A DNA stretch of 21,415 bases from Flavobacterium sp. (GCA_030153045.1 JASLID010000042.1:1-21415); one strand, 5' to 3'; shown: positions 7,256 through 14,970, numbered from the stretch's first letter. Made by a program: numbers and translations. The notes: a model not told the origin generated them from the letters alone.

Positions 7256-9049
7256 TTAACTTTCAGTAGGAAGGTAAATAATAAATGTGGCCCCTTTCCC
7301 TTTTTCGCTTTGAGCAAAAATGTAACCTTTATGGTTTTCGACTATCTTTTTACAAATTGCCAAGCCAATACCAGTTCCGTCATATTCTTCTCTATTATGA
7401 AGCCTATGGAAGAGAATAAATATTTTTTCGGCATACTCTTGTTCAAAACCAATACCATTGTCCTTAAAAACGATTTTATGGAAAGTTTTGTTTGAATTTT
7501 CAGGAAGTAATTCCTCCTTTTCTGCATTTGTTTTTGAAACAGTGATGTCTATTTGTGGAGGAATATTTTCTTTAGAATATTTTAAAGAATTATTAATCAG
7601 ATTAGTAAACAACTGCTGAATTTGAAAAGGAATAACATTTAATATTGGAAGTATGTCATTTCTTATTTCAGCATTTTTGTCTTCGATATTCTGATTTAGT
7701 TCGAGTTTTGAATTTTCAAGTAATTCATTGAGATCTACTGTTTCAGATATTTTTTCGGTTCTAGTAGTTCGTGAAAACTGAAGCAAATCATCTATTAGTA
7801 AGCGCATTCGTAATGAAGCTGCTTGTATTCTTTTTAAAAAGGTTTGACCGGATTCAGATAAATTATCCATTTCCGAATCTGCTAATCTCGATATAAAAGT
7901 CTGAATTTTTCTGAGTGGCTCTTGCAGATCATGACTGGCTACATAATTAAAGGCTTGAAGTTCATTGTTATTTAGCTCCAGTTCTCTATTTCGTTCTTCA
8001 ATGGCTTTATTTGCTAGTACTTCATCAGTAATGTCTGTTGTGGTTCCGAGTAAGAATTCCTTGTTAGATTTGTCCTTTATTAATCGGTTATTGGCAAAAA
8101 AGTGCCGGATTTGCCCATCATTAGCTCTAATTATTCTGTATTTGAAAGGATAAAATAATTTTGTGTCCATCATTTTATCTAATATCGTTTTTACATATTG
8201 AATATCATCCGGATGTACGTGTTTTAAAAAGTTGTCTAAGCTTGGTTCAAAACTTTGTGGTTCATGTCCTAATAACTTATAAATGTTGTTAGAATACGTG
8301 TATTTGTTATTTTCAATATCCCATTCCCATTTCCCGAAACTTCCAATTTCTTCAGCTAATCTACTGGATTCGTTAGCGACTAGTAAGTTGTCATTAAATC
8401 GTTTTACGGCTTCAATATCTTTATTGATTTTTACGTAGGCAATGATGATTAATGTAATGGTTATTAAGAGGATTAAATAAATGAATATTGGTGTAAAACC
8501 AATAATGTCCAGATAATTACTTTGCCTTTCGGAAAGAATAGAACCTTCTAATTGCATCATTTTTTCTACCTGATGCTGAATTTCGTAAATTATGCTTTGT
8601 CCTGACAGTAAATCTTCTGTCAATTTATCAACAGCAGTGTCTTTTTTAAGATCTTTAACTAATAAAGTATCAATTACCTGATATTTTTTGTGAATTAGTT
8701 CTTTTAGATGTACTATGTTTTTTTGTTGTACAGGGTTATCAATCGTCAATTTTTGTATATCATCAATTGAGTTTTCAATATTCTTTCGTAATATTTTTAC
8801 CGAAAATTTTATAGTCTCATCCTGAGTTAAAACATAATCCCGTTTAGAAATTTCAAGATCCTTAACTAAAGCGAATAATTTTTCAAGTTTAAGTGTAACA
8901 TTGTAAGTATGGGAAAGTTTAACAGTCGTTTTGGATATTTCTGTAATGTGTTTGTACGTAACTGCAGATATAAAAAAGATGATAGCAATGGATAGCACAA
9001 ATACTATTTTTAAAAACACCGAGGACTTATAGAATGTGATCATTTTCAT
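7256..9049 (-). CDS. CHASE3-PAS sensor histidine kinase
   Basis: 597 residues. Two membrane helices (about 13-31 and 183-205) enclose an extracytoplasmic helical CHASE3-like sensor of ~150 residues. A PAS/PAC domain follows (about 228-345; GKWEWDIENNKYTYSNNIYKLLG, then a PFKYRIIRANDG segment). The HisKA domain has phospho-acceptor His373 in NYVASHDLQEPLRKI. The ATPase domain has the N box (NLINNSLKYS, 483-492), the G1 box (DNGIGF, 530-535) and the G2 box (GTGIGLAI, 558-565). The SHDLQEPLRKI form is the bacteriophytochrome-like subtype common in Bacteroidota. The gene starts four bases after the receiver gene, and the receiver is its likely partner. The stimulus cannot be deduced. Confidence 0.93.
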   Translation of the reverse strand: MKMITFYKSSVFLKIVFVLSIAIIFFISAVTYKHITEISKTTVKLSHTYNVTLKLEKLFALVKDLEISKRDYVLTQDETIKFSVKILRKNIENSIDDIQKLTIDNPVQQKNIVHLKELIHKKYQVIDTLLVKDLKKDTAVDKLTEDLLSGQSIIYEIQHQVEKMMQLEGSILSERQSNYLDIIGFTPIFIYLILLITITLIIIAYVKINKDIEAVKRFNDNLLVANESSRLAEEIGSFGKWEWDIENNKYTYSNNIYKLLGHEPQSFEPSLDNFLKHVHPDDIQYVKTILDKMMDTKLFYPFKYRIIRANDGQIRHFFANNRLIKDKSNKEFLLGTTTDITDEVLANKAIEERNRELELNNNELQAFNYVASHDLQEPLRKIQTFISRLADSEMDNLSESGQTFLKRIQAASLRMRLLIDDLLQFSRTTRTEKISETVDLNELLENSKLELNQNIEDKNAEIRNDILPILNVIPFQIQQLFTNLINNSLKYSKENIPPQIDITVSKTNAEKEELLPENSNKTFHKIVFKDNGIGFEQEYAEKIFILFHRLHNREEYDGTGIGLAICKKIVENHKGYIFAQSEKGKGATFIIYLPTES

Positions 9050-9053
9050 AATA

Positions 9054-9500
9054 TTACATTCTTAGTAAAAAGTTATCTTTATTTAATCCGGAAGTATGGT
9101 ATTGCCAATTGATGGTAACCACGTCTGACAATATTTTTTTTAGTGTTTTAAAATCACTGGGTTTTTTAATGTAAATATTAGCTCCACTAACAAAGGTTTC
9201 TTCAATATGTTCCTCAGAGGATGAGGTCGAATAAATAGCAATCGCAATATTATCAAATTTGGAATCTTCTTTTATTTCATGCAAACACTCAATTCCACCT
9301 TTGCGAGGCATATTTAAGTCAAGAAAGAGAACTTGTGGTAAAACAGCATCCTCACTTTTTAGATAATCCATAAGCGCTACACCATCATTGTAGGTTTGAA
9401 CTTTAGTGTTTATCTTTAATTCATTAAAAGCATCGGTAAAAAATAAGCGATCGTCTTCATCATCATCAGCTAAAATGATGTGTATATATTCTTTTTGCAT
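9054..9500 (-). CDS. Single-domain response regulator (CheY/Rcp1-like)
   Basis: 148 residues, a receiver domain only, with no output domain. The acidic pocket is at D12-D14 (LADDDEDD), the phospho-acceptor is Asp61 in LFLDLNMPRKGG, the switch Ser/Thr is at 91-92 (IYSTSSS), and the conserved Lys-Pro is at 113-114 (IKKPSD). This is the Rcp1-like receiver type that usually pairs with SHDLQEPL-type kinases. It sits between the AraC-type regulator (4 bases upstream) and the histidine kinase (4 bases downstream). Lacking an output domain, it probably acts through protein contact or in a phosphorelay; a link to the neighbouring AraC protein is inferred from position only. Confidence 0.93.
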   Translation of the reverse strand: MQKEYIHIILADDDEDDRLFFTDAFNELKINTKVQTYNDGVALMDYLKSEDAVLPQVLFLDLNMPRKGGIECLHEIKEDSKFDNIAIAIYSTSSSEEHIEETFVSGANIYIKKPSDFKTLKKILSDVVTINWQYHTSGLNKDNFLLRM

Positions 9501-9504
9501 AAGG

Positions 9505-10062
9505 TTAGTTTTTAATTGCGTTTTCTCTTCGTTTTGTAATAATTCGTTGAAAAGCAGAAGGTGTTATGCCTGTTGTGTTTTTAAATTGTGTACTCAAATG
9601 TGCTACACTCGAATAGTTGAGTTTGTAAGCTATCTCGGTTAAACTTAAATTTGAGTTTGCAATAAATTGTTTGGCCAATTCTATTTTTTGAATGATAATA
9701 AAATTTTCAATAGAAGTATAAGTCACTTCGGAAAACAAATTGGATAAATAACCATAACTATGATCTAGTTTTTCGGCCAAATACACAGAAGATTTTACGT
9801 TGAGAGCATCTTCAAGAGAAACCATCTCTACGATAACATCCTTTATTTTTTGAACTAAAATGCTTTTTTGATTTTCAATAACTTCAATTCCGTACTGGTT
9901 TAATGCCTCAGAAAGCTCTTGAAAACTTTCATCAGAAACAGGTTCTAAAAATTCAACTTCTCCAAAACTTACGATTTTATGCTTTAAGTTTAATTCGTTG
10001 AGTTTATCTTCTAATACTTTTTTACAAACGGCATTAAAATCAAATTTCACAAATATTTTCAT
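9505..10062 (-). CDS. Short AraC-type transcriptional regulator with ferredoxin-like N-terminal domain
   Basis: 185 residues. The C-terminal half (about 85-180) is an AraC/XylS double helix-turn-helix: SSVYLAEKLDHSYGYLSNLF, then LTEIAYKLNYSSVAHLSTQFKNTTGITPSAFQR. The N-terminal ~80 residues are not the usual cupin. They predict as a strand-helix-strand-strand-helix-strand fold (KIFVKFDF, AVCKKVLEDKLNEL, KIVSFGEVEFLE, SFQELSEALNQYGIEVIE) resembling heavy-metal-associated or ACT-like domains. There is no CxxC metal motif, only one cysteine at position 13. It is the first gene of an operon with the receiver and kinase. It may control its own operon and the YtxH unit, given the shared upstream motif. 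The family call is firm; the ligand is unknown. Confidence 0.88.
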   Translation of the reverse strand: MKIFVKFDFNAVCKKVLEDKLNELNLKHKIVSFGEVEFLEPVSDESFQELSEALNQYGIEVIENQKSILVQKIKDVIVEMVSLEDALNVKSSVYLAEKLDHSYGYLSNLFSEVTYTSIENFIIIQKIELAKQFIANSNLSLTEIAYKLNYSSVAHLSTQFKNTTGITPSAFQRIITKRRENAIKN

Positions 10063-10108
10063 AATTAAGGCTTTAAGAATCTATGTAAATGTAAGAAAAT
10101 ATCATGGG

Positions 10109-10133
10109 ATAGTAAACTATGATTGCAAAGGAT
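10109..10133 (-). promoter_or_regulatory. Putative shared regulatory motif, copy 2 (before the AraC-type operon)
   Basis: On the minus strand it reads ATCCTTTG-N9-TTTACTAT, 47 bases before the start codon at 10062. It has the same ATCCTTTG-N9-TTT arrangement as the site before the lmo0937-ytxH genes. Confidence 0.3.
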
Positions 10134-10198
10134 GAAGTTATTAAGGAAGTATTATTCTCATATTACATGATTTTTCTGATTTGTTACAGAATTATACT

Positions 10199-10227
10199 AT
10201 TGAAAAGCCCCAAGAAATCCTGGGGCT
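10199..10227 (-). terminator. Terminator-like hairpin after the beta-barrel gene
   Basis: A GC-rich 7-bp stem (10206-10212 with 10221-10227) has an 8-base loop, followed on the minus strand by a short TTTTC tract. It lies 35 bases past the stop codon of the beta-barrel gene. The T tract is short, so termination may be incomplete. Confidence 0.65.
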
Positions 10228-10261
10228 ATCTAATTTGGAATTATAAAGTGTTATTACACAA

Positions 10262-10837
10262 TTATTTTCCCAATGGAATATTATAACTAACTCCTAAACC
10301 TATGCTGCTCAAATTATAATCTTGCGGGCCTATTTTACCGGTATCCCCAGTAAAGACTTTAGTGTATTGTACTGAGAAGTTCCAATCTCGGTTATGGTAA
10401 CCAATTTCAGGTTTTAAATACAAACCACCATCAGGTCTTTGTGTTGAAACATTACTGGCTACTTTGTCTTCACCTACAATAAATCCATACCCTAAATCGG
10501 TTCCGAAATAAAACCCTTGTTCTTGTGGGTAAATTCTAATAAGTGCTGCTAACGGAACCACACCAACGTCGTTGTTATTTATAGTAAATCCATCAACGGT
10601 ATTTTCGTTGCTCAAAAAATGGTTGTAACCAGTGGCAATACCTAGCCCGAAGCCTTGGGTAATTAAATGTTGGTAGGCAAAATCAAACCCAACATTTGCT
10701 TTCACGTTTTCTGTTGGAACGGCAAGCCCTCCATTAAGACCCATTTTAAACATGTTTGTCATTTGCGGATCCTGTGCATGTACCAAGCTAGCCGTTAGTA
10801 GACTCAATCCTAATACTGTGTTTTTTAATGTCTTCAT
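10262..10837 (-). CDS. Outer-membrane beta-barrel protein
   Basis: 191 residues. The signal peptide MKTLKNTVLGLSLLTASLVHAQ is followed by a Gly/aromatic-rich sequence with alternating hydrophobic strands (NGGLAVPTENVKANVGFDFAYQ, GFGLGIATGYNHF, GLYLKPEIGYHNRDWNFSVQYTK, GLGVSYNI). This fits a small eight-stranded OmpW/OmpX-like barrel of the outer_membrane_beta-barrel class. The function is unknown. It lies just upstream of the signalling operon on the same strand but is separated by a hairpin. Its upstream region has a variant of the motif found before the neighbouring units. Confidence 0.8.
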   Translation of the reverse strand: MKTLKNTVLGLSLLTASLVHAQDPQMTNMFKMGLNGGLAVPTENVKANVGFDFAYQHLITQGFGLGIATGYNHFLSNENTVDGFTINNNDVGVVPLAALIRIYPQEQGFYFGTDLGYGFIVGEDKVASNVSTQRPDGGLYLKPEIGYHNRDWNFSVQYTKVFTGDTGKIGPQDYNLSSIGLGVSYNIPLGK

Positions 10838-10862
10838 CGCTTTAAATTTTAAATGATTATTA

Positions 10863-10888
10863 TTGTTTAAATGATTAAGTCAAAGATG
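10863..10888 (-). promoter_or_regulatory. Putative shared regulatory motif, degenerate copy 3 (before the beta-barrel gene)
   Basis: The minus strand reads CATCTTTG-N9-TTTAAACAA, 26 bases before the start codon at 10837. It shares the TTTG-N9-TTT core with the two motifs at 7103-7127 and 10109-10133, but lacks the second C of ATCC. CATCTTTG could alternatively be a one-mismatch -7 box. Confidence 0.2.
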
Positions 10889-10965
10889 CGATGGTTATAT
10901 CAGCTTTTTATTACAATATTTTTGACGATTTTTACATAATAACTACATTTCAAGGGCAAGTTTTG

Positions 10966-10973
10966 TAAATTTG
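10966..10973 (+). promoter_or_regulatory. -7 promoter element of pyrF
   Basis: TAAATTTG matches TAnnTTTG and ends 21 bases before the pyrF ATG at 10995. Its last TTG could be read as an in-frame start, but is better explained as promoter. Confidence 0.5.
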
Positions 10974-10994
10974 ACCCCACAACTAACTTATACA

Positions 10995-11813
10995 ATGACA
11001 ACACAACAACTGATTCAGCAAATCAAACAAAAAAAATCTTTTCTCTGCATTGGCTTAGACGTCGATTTAACCAAGATTCCACCACATTTACTTCAAACCG
11101 AAGATCCTATTTTCGAATTTAATAAAGCTATTATAGATGCAACGCATGATTTATGTGTTTCCTATAAGCCAAACACAGCTTTTTATGAAGCATACGGAAT
11201 AAAAGGATGGCAATCATTGCAAAAAACGATTAACTATATTAACGAAAAGTATCCTGAAATTTTTACTATTGCCGATGCAAAACGTGGCGATATAGGAAAT
11301 ACTTCCACCATGTATGCCAAAGCTTTTTTTGATGATTTAAACTTCGATTCGGTAACTGTGGCGCCTTATATGGGGAAAGATTCGGTAGAGCCTTTTTTAG
11401 CTTTCGAAAACAAACATACCATCATGTTGGCATTAACGTCTAACGAAGGAGCATTCGATTTTCAAACGAAAAATGTGGAAGGAAAGGAACTGTATAAAAC
11501 AGTGATTGAAACTTCTAAAAACTGGAAAAACGCGCATAATCTAATGTATGTGGTTGGCGCTACTAAAGCCGAATATTTTACAGAAATTAGAAAATTAGTT
11601 CCAGACAGTTTTTTCTTGGTTCCTGGGGTAGGAGCACAAGGCGGAAGTTTAGCTGAGGTTTGTAAGTATGGTATGAACACTAACGTTGGATTGCTAATTA
11701 ACTCTTCTCGAGGAATTATTTATGCTTCAAACGGATTAGATTTTGCTGAAAAGGCTAGGGAAGAAGCTTTAAAATTGCAACAAGAAATGGAATCAATATT
11801 AAATCAACAATAG
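10995..11813 (+). CDS. pyrF: Orotidine 5'-phosphate decarboxylase, type 2
   Basis: 272 residues from the ATG at 10995. An in-frame TTG at 10971 would add eight residues but overlaps the -7 box. The enzyme decarboxylates OMP to UMP, the last step of de novo pyrimidine synthesis, in the cytoplasm. The catalytic Asp-Lys-Asp array lies in IADAKRGDIGNTS (Lys96, Asp94 and Asp99), the form and length typical of the longer type 2 family rather than the ~230-residue type 1 enzyme. The substrate-binding N-terminus (SFLCIGLDVDL) and the C-terminal VPGVGAQGGS and NSSRGIIYAS loops are intact. The DoxX-like gene follows six bases after the stop, suggesting an operon with the next two genes. Confidence 0.95.
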   Translation: MTTQQLIQQIKQKKSFLCIGLDVDLTKIPPHLLQTEDPIFEFNKAIIDATHDLCVSYKPNTAFYEAYGIKGWQSLQKTINYINEKYPEIFTIADAKRGDIGNTSTMYAKAFFDDLNFDSVTVAPYMGKDSVEPFLAFENKHTIMLALTSNEGAFDFQTKNVEGKELYKTVIETSKNWKNAHNLMYVVGATKAEYFTEIRKLVPDSFFLVPGVGAQGGSLAEVCKYGMNTNVGLLINSSRGIIYASNGLDFAEKAREEALKLQQEMESILNQQ

Positions 11814-11819
11814 TTAATT

Positions 11820-12203
11820 ATGGGAAATTTATTTATTTTAAGATTTGCATTGGCAGTCATATTCATAATGCATAGTGTACCGGGAATGTTTAATAACGGA
11901 ATAAATGATTTCGGAAATTTATACTTAAATACCATCGGTTTTGCTCCTTTTGGGGTTTTAATAGCTTGGTTAATCAAATTATCTCATTTGGCTACTGCCA
12001 TTTTATTGCTATTGAATAAATACATTAAACCCGCTTCGATAATTACTATTCTAATACTAATTATAGGCATTTTTATGGTTCATTTACCCGATGGTTGGTA
12101 TGTTGTAGGTGGCGGAAGAAACGGCGTTGAATTTAACTTCCTCTTAATTGCTGCTTTTCTAACATTAATGTTTCCTGACGGATTTAAAATAAAGAAAGAT
12201 TAA
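11820..12203 (+). CDS. DoxX-like integral membrane protein
   Basis: 127 residues with four hydrophobic helices (about 5-20, 42-62, 70-88 and 103-118). The opening LRFALAVIFIMHSVPGMF and the GVEFNFLLIAAFLTLMF segment near the end match the DoxX/DoxD-like fold. DoxX-type proteins are inner-membrane proteins with a suggested role in redox or thiol homeostasis, but no defined function here. It is tightly placed between pyrF (6 bases) and the metal-receptor gene (1 base), so it is part of that operon. Confidence 0.75.
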   Translation: MGNLFILRFALAVIFIMHSVPGMFNNGINDFGNLYLNTIGFAPFGVLIAWLIKLSHLATAILLLLNKYIKPASIITILILIIGIFMVHLPDGWYVVGGGRNGVEFNFLLIAAFLTLMFPDGFKIKKD

Positions 12204-12204
12204 A

Positions 12205-13029
12205 TTGAAAACTTTTATTGATCAATTAGGGACTTACCACACTTTTCAATCGACCCCTAAACGAATTGTTTCACTTGTACCTTCTCAAACCGAATTATTG
12301 CATGATTTAGGATTGGAAGAAAGCATTGTTGGTATAACCAAGTTTTGCGTACATCCGTTTCATTTAAAATCAACAAAGACAATAATTGGCGGAACAAAAA
12401 AAGTCAAATACGATAAAATACTGGCTTTACAACCCGATATTATTATTGCCAATAAAGAAGAAAATACTTTAGAAATAGTTGAAGAATTGTCTCAAATTTG
12501 CCCAGTTTGGGTAACCAATGTGATAACGATTGAAGACAATCAGCAAATGATTCAAGACTTTGGGGAATTGTTTAATAAAAGAACCGAATCTCAAAAATGG
12601 ATTAATAAAATAAACTTTGCTTATCAGGATTTTCAAAATTTCATTCAAGATAAAACGCATAAGAAAGTAGCGTATTTTATTTGGGCCAACCCTTATATGG
12701 TCGCCGGAGGAGATAATTTTATTAATGAATTGCTCAAACTGAATAAATTTGAAAACATCTACGACAATAATCCTAAATACGAAGGACGATATCCAGAAAT
12801 TGTGATTCAAAAAATGCGAATTCAAGGTGATCCTGATATTGTTTTTCTGTCTTCCGAGCCTTTTCCGTTTAAAGATAAGCACGCATTTGAATTGGGCCGA
12901 CATACGCATCACGCCATGACTGTTTTTGTAGACGGAGAAATGTTTTCATGGTATGGCTCCCGATTGGTTAAAGCTTTCGATTATTTTAAAAAACTACACG
13001 AAAGAATTGGTGATGCTCAGTTTCATTAA
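12205..13029 (+). CDS. BtuF-like helical-backbone metal receptor without signal peptide
   Basis: 274 residues with a TTG start one base after the preceding stop. An in-frame stop at 12190-12192 rules out an upstream ATG, and no other in-frame ATG exists until deep in the protein. The sequence fits the class III periplasmic binding fold of BtuF/FhuD receptors: RIVSLVPSQTELLHDLGLEESIVGIT (about 20-45), IIGGTKKVKYDKILALQPDIIIANKEEN and VVGDNFINELL-type core elements (here VAGGDNFINELL). Members usually carry a secretion or lipoprotein signal, but this one starts directly with MKTFIDQLG and shows none. It may bind a corrinoid, heme or metal-chelate inside the cell. No ABC permease or ATPase is nearby. 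Confidence 0.8.
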   Translation: MKTFIDQLGTYHTFQSTPKRIVSLVPSQTELLHDLGLEESIVGITKFCVHPFHLKSTKTIIGGTKKVKYDKILALQPDIIIANKEENTLEIVEELSQICPVWVTNVITIEDNQQMIQDFGELFNKRTESQKWINKINFAYQDFQNFIQDKTHKKVAYFIWANPYMVAGGDNFINELLKLNKFENIYDNNPKYEGRYPEIVIQKMRIQGDPDIVFLSSEPFPFKDKHAFELGRHTHHAMTVFVDGEMFSWYGSRLVKAFDYFKKLHERIGDAQFH

Positions 13030-13034
13030 ATCAT

Positions 13035-13042
13035 TACATTTG
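13035..13042 (+). promoter_or_regulatory. -7 promoter element before the alpha/beta hydrolase
   Basis: TACATTTG matches TAnnTTTG and lies 14 bases before the GTG start. It suggests the hydrolase can be transcribed separately from the pyrF operon, with a very short leader. Confidence 0.45.
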
Positions 13043-13056
13043 CAAAAATCAATTTT

Positions 13057-13857
13057 GTGATAAACTATACTATTTATAAAAACGAATCGAGTGATCAATG
13101 GGTAACATTTGTACATGGTGCCGGCGGAAGCTCTTCTATTTGGTTTAAACAAATTCGTGATTTTCAAAAGTATTACAATGTGTTGTTATTGGATTTGCGT
13201 GGTCACGGAAGTTCAAATGCACAAATTAAAAAAGCTTTTAATCAAAAGTATACCTTCAAATCTATCGCGAATGATGTTATTGAAGTCATCAATCATCTAA
13301 AAATTGAAACTTCTCATTTTGTAGGCATATCGTTAGGCACAATAGTTATTCGTCAACTCGCCGAAATACATCCTGAAAGAGTGAAAAGTATGATTATGGG
13401 AGGTGCTATTTTAAAAATGAACTTCCGATCTCAAATTTTAATGCGTTTGGGAAATATCTTTAAATATGTATTACCTTATTTAGTCTTGTATAAGTTTTTC
13501 GCCTTTGTCATCATGCCTAATAAAAATCACAAACAATCTCGTTTGTTGTTTATTAATGAAGCCAAAAAACTATATCAAAAAGAGTTCATACGTTGGTTTA
13601 AACTCACAGCCGAGATCAATCCGGTACTCAAATGGTTTCGTCAAGTAGAATTAAATATACCCACACTTTATGTAATGGGAGAAGAGGATTATATGTTTTT
13701 GCCTTCGGTTAGAAAAGTGGTCGAAAAACATTATAAATCGTCAAAATTAGTGGTTATAGAAAAATGCGGGCATGTGGTTAATGTAGAGCAATCGACCATT
13801 TTTAATACACAAGTACTGTCTTTTTTGAATGGTGAAATGGAGCCAAACCTCAGTTAA
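13057..13857 (+). CDS. Alpha/beta hydrolase
   Basis: 266 residues with a GTG start. The frame has a stop at 13027-13029 and no upstream ATG. It has the canonical alpha/beta hydrolase pattern: oxyanion-hole HGAGG (20-24), DLRGHGSS (46-53), nucleophile elbow GISLGT with Ser92, acid Asp211 in VMGEEDYMFL, and His239 in KCGHVVN. A lid-like insertion lies at about 120-185. There is no signal peptide, so it is cytoplasmic. Substrate unknown; the closest general types are non-specific esterases and the MenH/BioH-like superfamily. It converges with the DUF1801 gene, the stops being only five bases apart. Confidence 0.88.
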   Translation: MINYTIYKNESSDQWVTFVHGAGGSSSIWFKQIRDFQKYYNVLLLDLRGHGSSNAQIKKAFNQKYTFKSIANDVIEVINHLKIETSHFVGISLGTIVIRQLAEIHPERVKSMIMGGAILKMNFRSQILMRLGNIFKYVLPYLVLYKFFAFVIMPNKNHKQSRLLFINEAKKLYQKEFIRWFKLTAEINPVLKWFRQVELNIPTLYVMGEEDYMFLPSVRKVVEKHYKSSKLVVIEKCGHVVNVEQSTIFNTQVLSFLNGEMEPNLS

Positions 13858-13862
13858 GCATT

Positions 13863-14288
13863 TTACTTTTTCTTTAATGAAGTATTGATGATTCCTTTTA
13901 GAACTTCCAAATCAATCTCCTCCAACTTATTGATGTAAAGACAGCCAACACCAGTCTTATGCTTACCCAATTTTTCAAGAGCAGCTGCATGCTCTTTAAT
14001 GCCAATACTAACATATAACGATAAATTTGCTTTACGCGGAGAGAAACCTATTCTTAACCAATCTACTTCTCTACCAGTAGTAGGGCTTTTGTATCTTTTA
14101 TTACCAAAACCAATAATCGAACTGCTCCACAATACAGGTTCTTCCCCGGTGGCGCTTTTCATCATTTCCATAAGCACAAAACTGTCTTTCCGCTTTTGCT
14201 CATCGGGAACACTGTTTATAAAATCTTCCACGCTGGCAGAGGTTGGTTTTGTTTTTATTTCTACCAGTTTTGATTTCTTTTCAGCCAT
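13863..14288 (-). CDS. DUF1801 domain protein
   Basis: 141 residues. The sequence has the DUF1801 (YdhG-like) fold: VEDFINSVPDEQKRKDSFVLMEMM at about 20-43, then EPVLWSSSIIGFGNKRYKSPTTGREVDWLRIGFSPRKANLSLYV at about 54-95, and the C-terminal HKTGVGCLYINKLEEIDLEVLKGII. Some DUF1801 relatives resemble frataxin-like folds; no clear function is assigned. There is no signal peptide. It is the last gene on this strand before the convergent hydrolase. It is small and oriented like the cassette-like genes upstream of it, but the 68-base spacer between it and the next gene shows no clear element copy. Confidence 0.87.
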   Translation of the reverse strand: MAEKKSKLVEIKTKPTSASVEDFINSVPDEQKRKDSFVLMEMMKSATGEEPVLWSSSIIGFGNKRYKSPTTGREVDWLRIGFSPRKANLSLYVSIGIKEHAAALEKLGKHKTGVGCLYINKLEEIDLEVLKGIINTSLKKK

Positions 14289-14356
14289 TTAGAATTGTTA
14301 TTTAGTTTCTCACTTTAAATCTAATTCAGCTTAATGTATTGTCCATAAAATAGATG

Positions 14357-14803
14357 TTATTGTACGCTTAATTGTTCTCTTTTTACAAGGGTAGAATGTA
14401 AAACTTTAACTTTCCAAGATTTTTTATCTCTTATCAGAATGGCAGTTTCTAACCAATGAATTTTATAACGTTTGCCATCTTTTATTATATCGGCTCTGTT
14501 GTTATAAGTTGTCCAAGCCGTATTGGTTTCGGTATGGACATTTACGAAATTAATCTTGTTCACTCTCCTGAAGTCTATAGATTTGTTTTGATTTGTTTTT
14601 TTTACCAGCGTGTCAAGATTCCATACTCTACCACTTTCCAGGATTTGAATATCGTTGGTGCAATATAGTTTTAGTTTCTTTGCGTTTCGATTTGATAATT
14701 GTTTATACAGTTCAGTAATTGTTTTTCGTACTGGATCTTCAGTTTTTTGAGCCGAAAGATTCAGACAAAATACCAAGAGAATAAGAGATAAAAGTGTTTT
14801 CAT
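14357..14803 (-). CDS. Exported NTF2-like (DUF4440-type) protein
   Basis: 148 residues. The signal peptide MKTLLSLILLVFCLNLSAQ predicts export. The mature protein resembles the NTF2/SnoaL-like cone fold: a helical start (PVRKTITELYKQLSNRNAKKLKLYCTND), IQILESGRVWNLDTL, the beta segments INFVNVHTETNTAWTTYNNRADI and the closing KIHWLETAILIRDKKSWKVKVLHST. Such small proteins serve as enzymes or ligand-binding domains; none can be named here. It is the most downstream gene of a run in which single genes alternate with a repeated ~135-bp element. Element A begins 33 bases upstream of its start codon. Confidence 0.78.
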   Translation of the reverse strand: MKTLLSLILLVFCLNLSAQKTEDPVRKTITELYKQLSNRNAKKLKLYCTNDIQILESGRVWNLDTLVKKTNQNKSIDFRRVNKINFVNVHTETNTAWTTYNNRADIIKDGKRYKIHWLETAILIRDKKSWKVKVLHSTLVKREQLSVQ

Positions 14804-14836
14804 AACATGATTTTAGATTAGTGTTAGTAAATGCAC

Positions 14837-14970
14837 TACAACGTCTTCTTGCTGGCTTTAAGCAGCAGGGACTTCTATTGCTTTATTTTCGATTTTTACG
14901 AAGTTAAATGTACAAAAAAAAACATTCAGCTTGAGGCTTTAAACCCTCACTTGCTCAAAACCTCCGTTTT
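14837..14970 (-). repeat. Dispersed attC-like intergenic element, copy A
   Basis: An element of about 134 bp separates two unrelated genes. Its inner ends form an imperfect inverted repeat (14854-14871 against 14942-14962). On the minus strand it opens with AACGG and closes with GACGTTGTAG. Over 14854-14898 it matches copy B (15547-15591) at about 37 of 45 positions. An A/T-rich centre holds TACATTTA (14912-14905), one mismatch from the -7 box. The organisation is like an integron attC site, but the ends do not fit the classical RYYYAAC/GTTRRRY cores. Confidence 0.7.

Noticed and set aside
10971..10994. TTG start for pyrF
   Set aside because: The TTG is the end of the -7 box TAAATTTG; the ATG at 10995 gives the normal start of the family.
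14289..14356. Possible further element copy between the DUF1801 and NTF2-like genes
   Set aside because: The minus strand has AAGCTGAAT and TAGATTTA, slightly recalling the centre of copy A, but the spacer is only 68 bases and shows neither the inverted ends nor the CGG/GTTAG cores.
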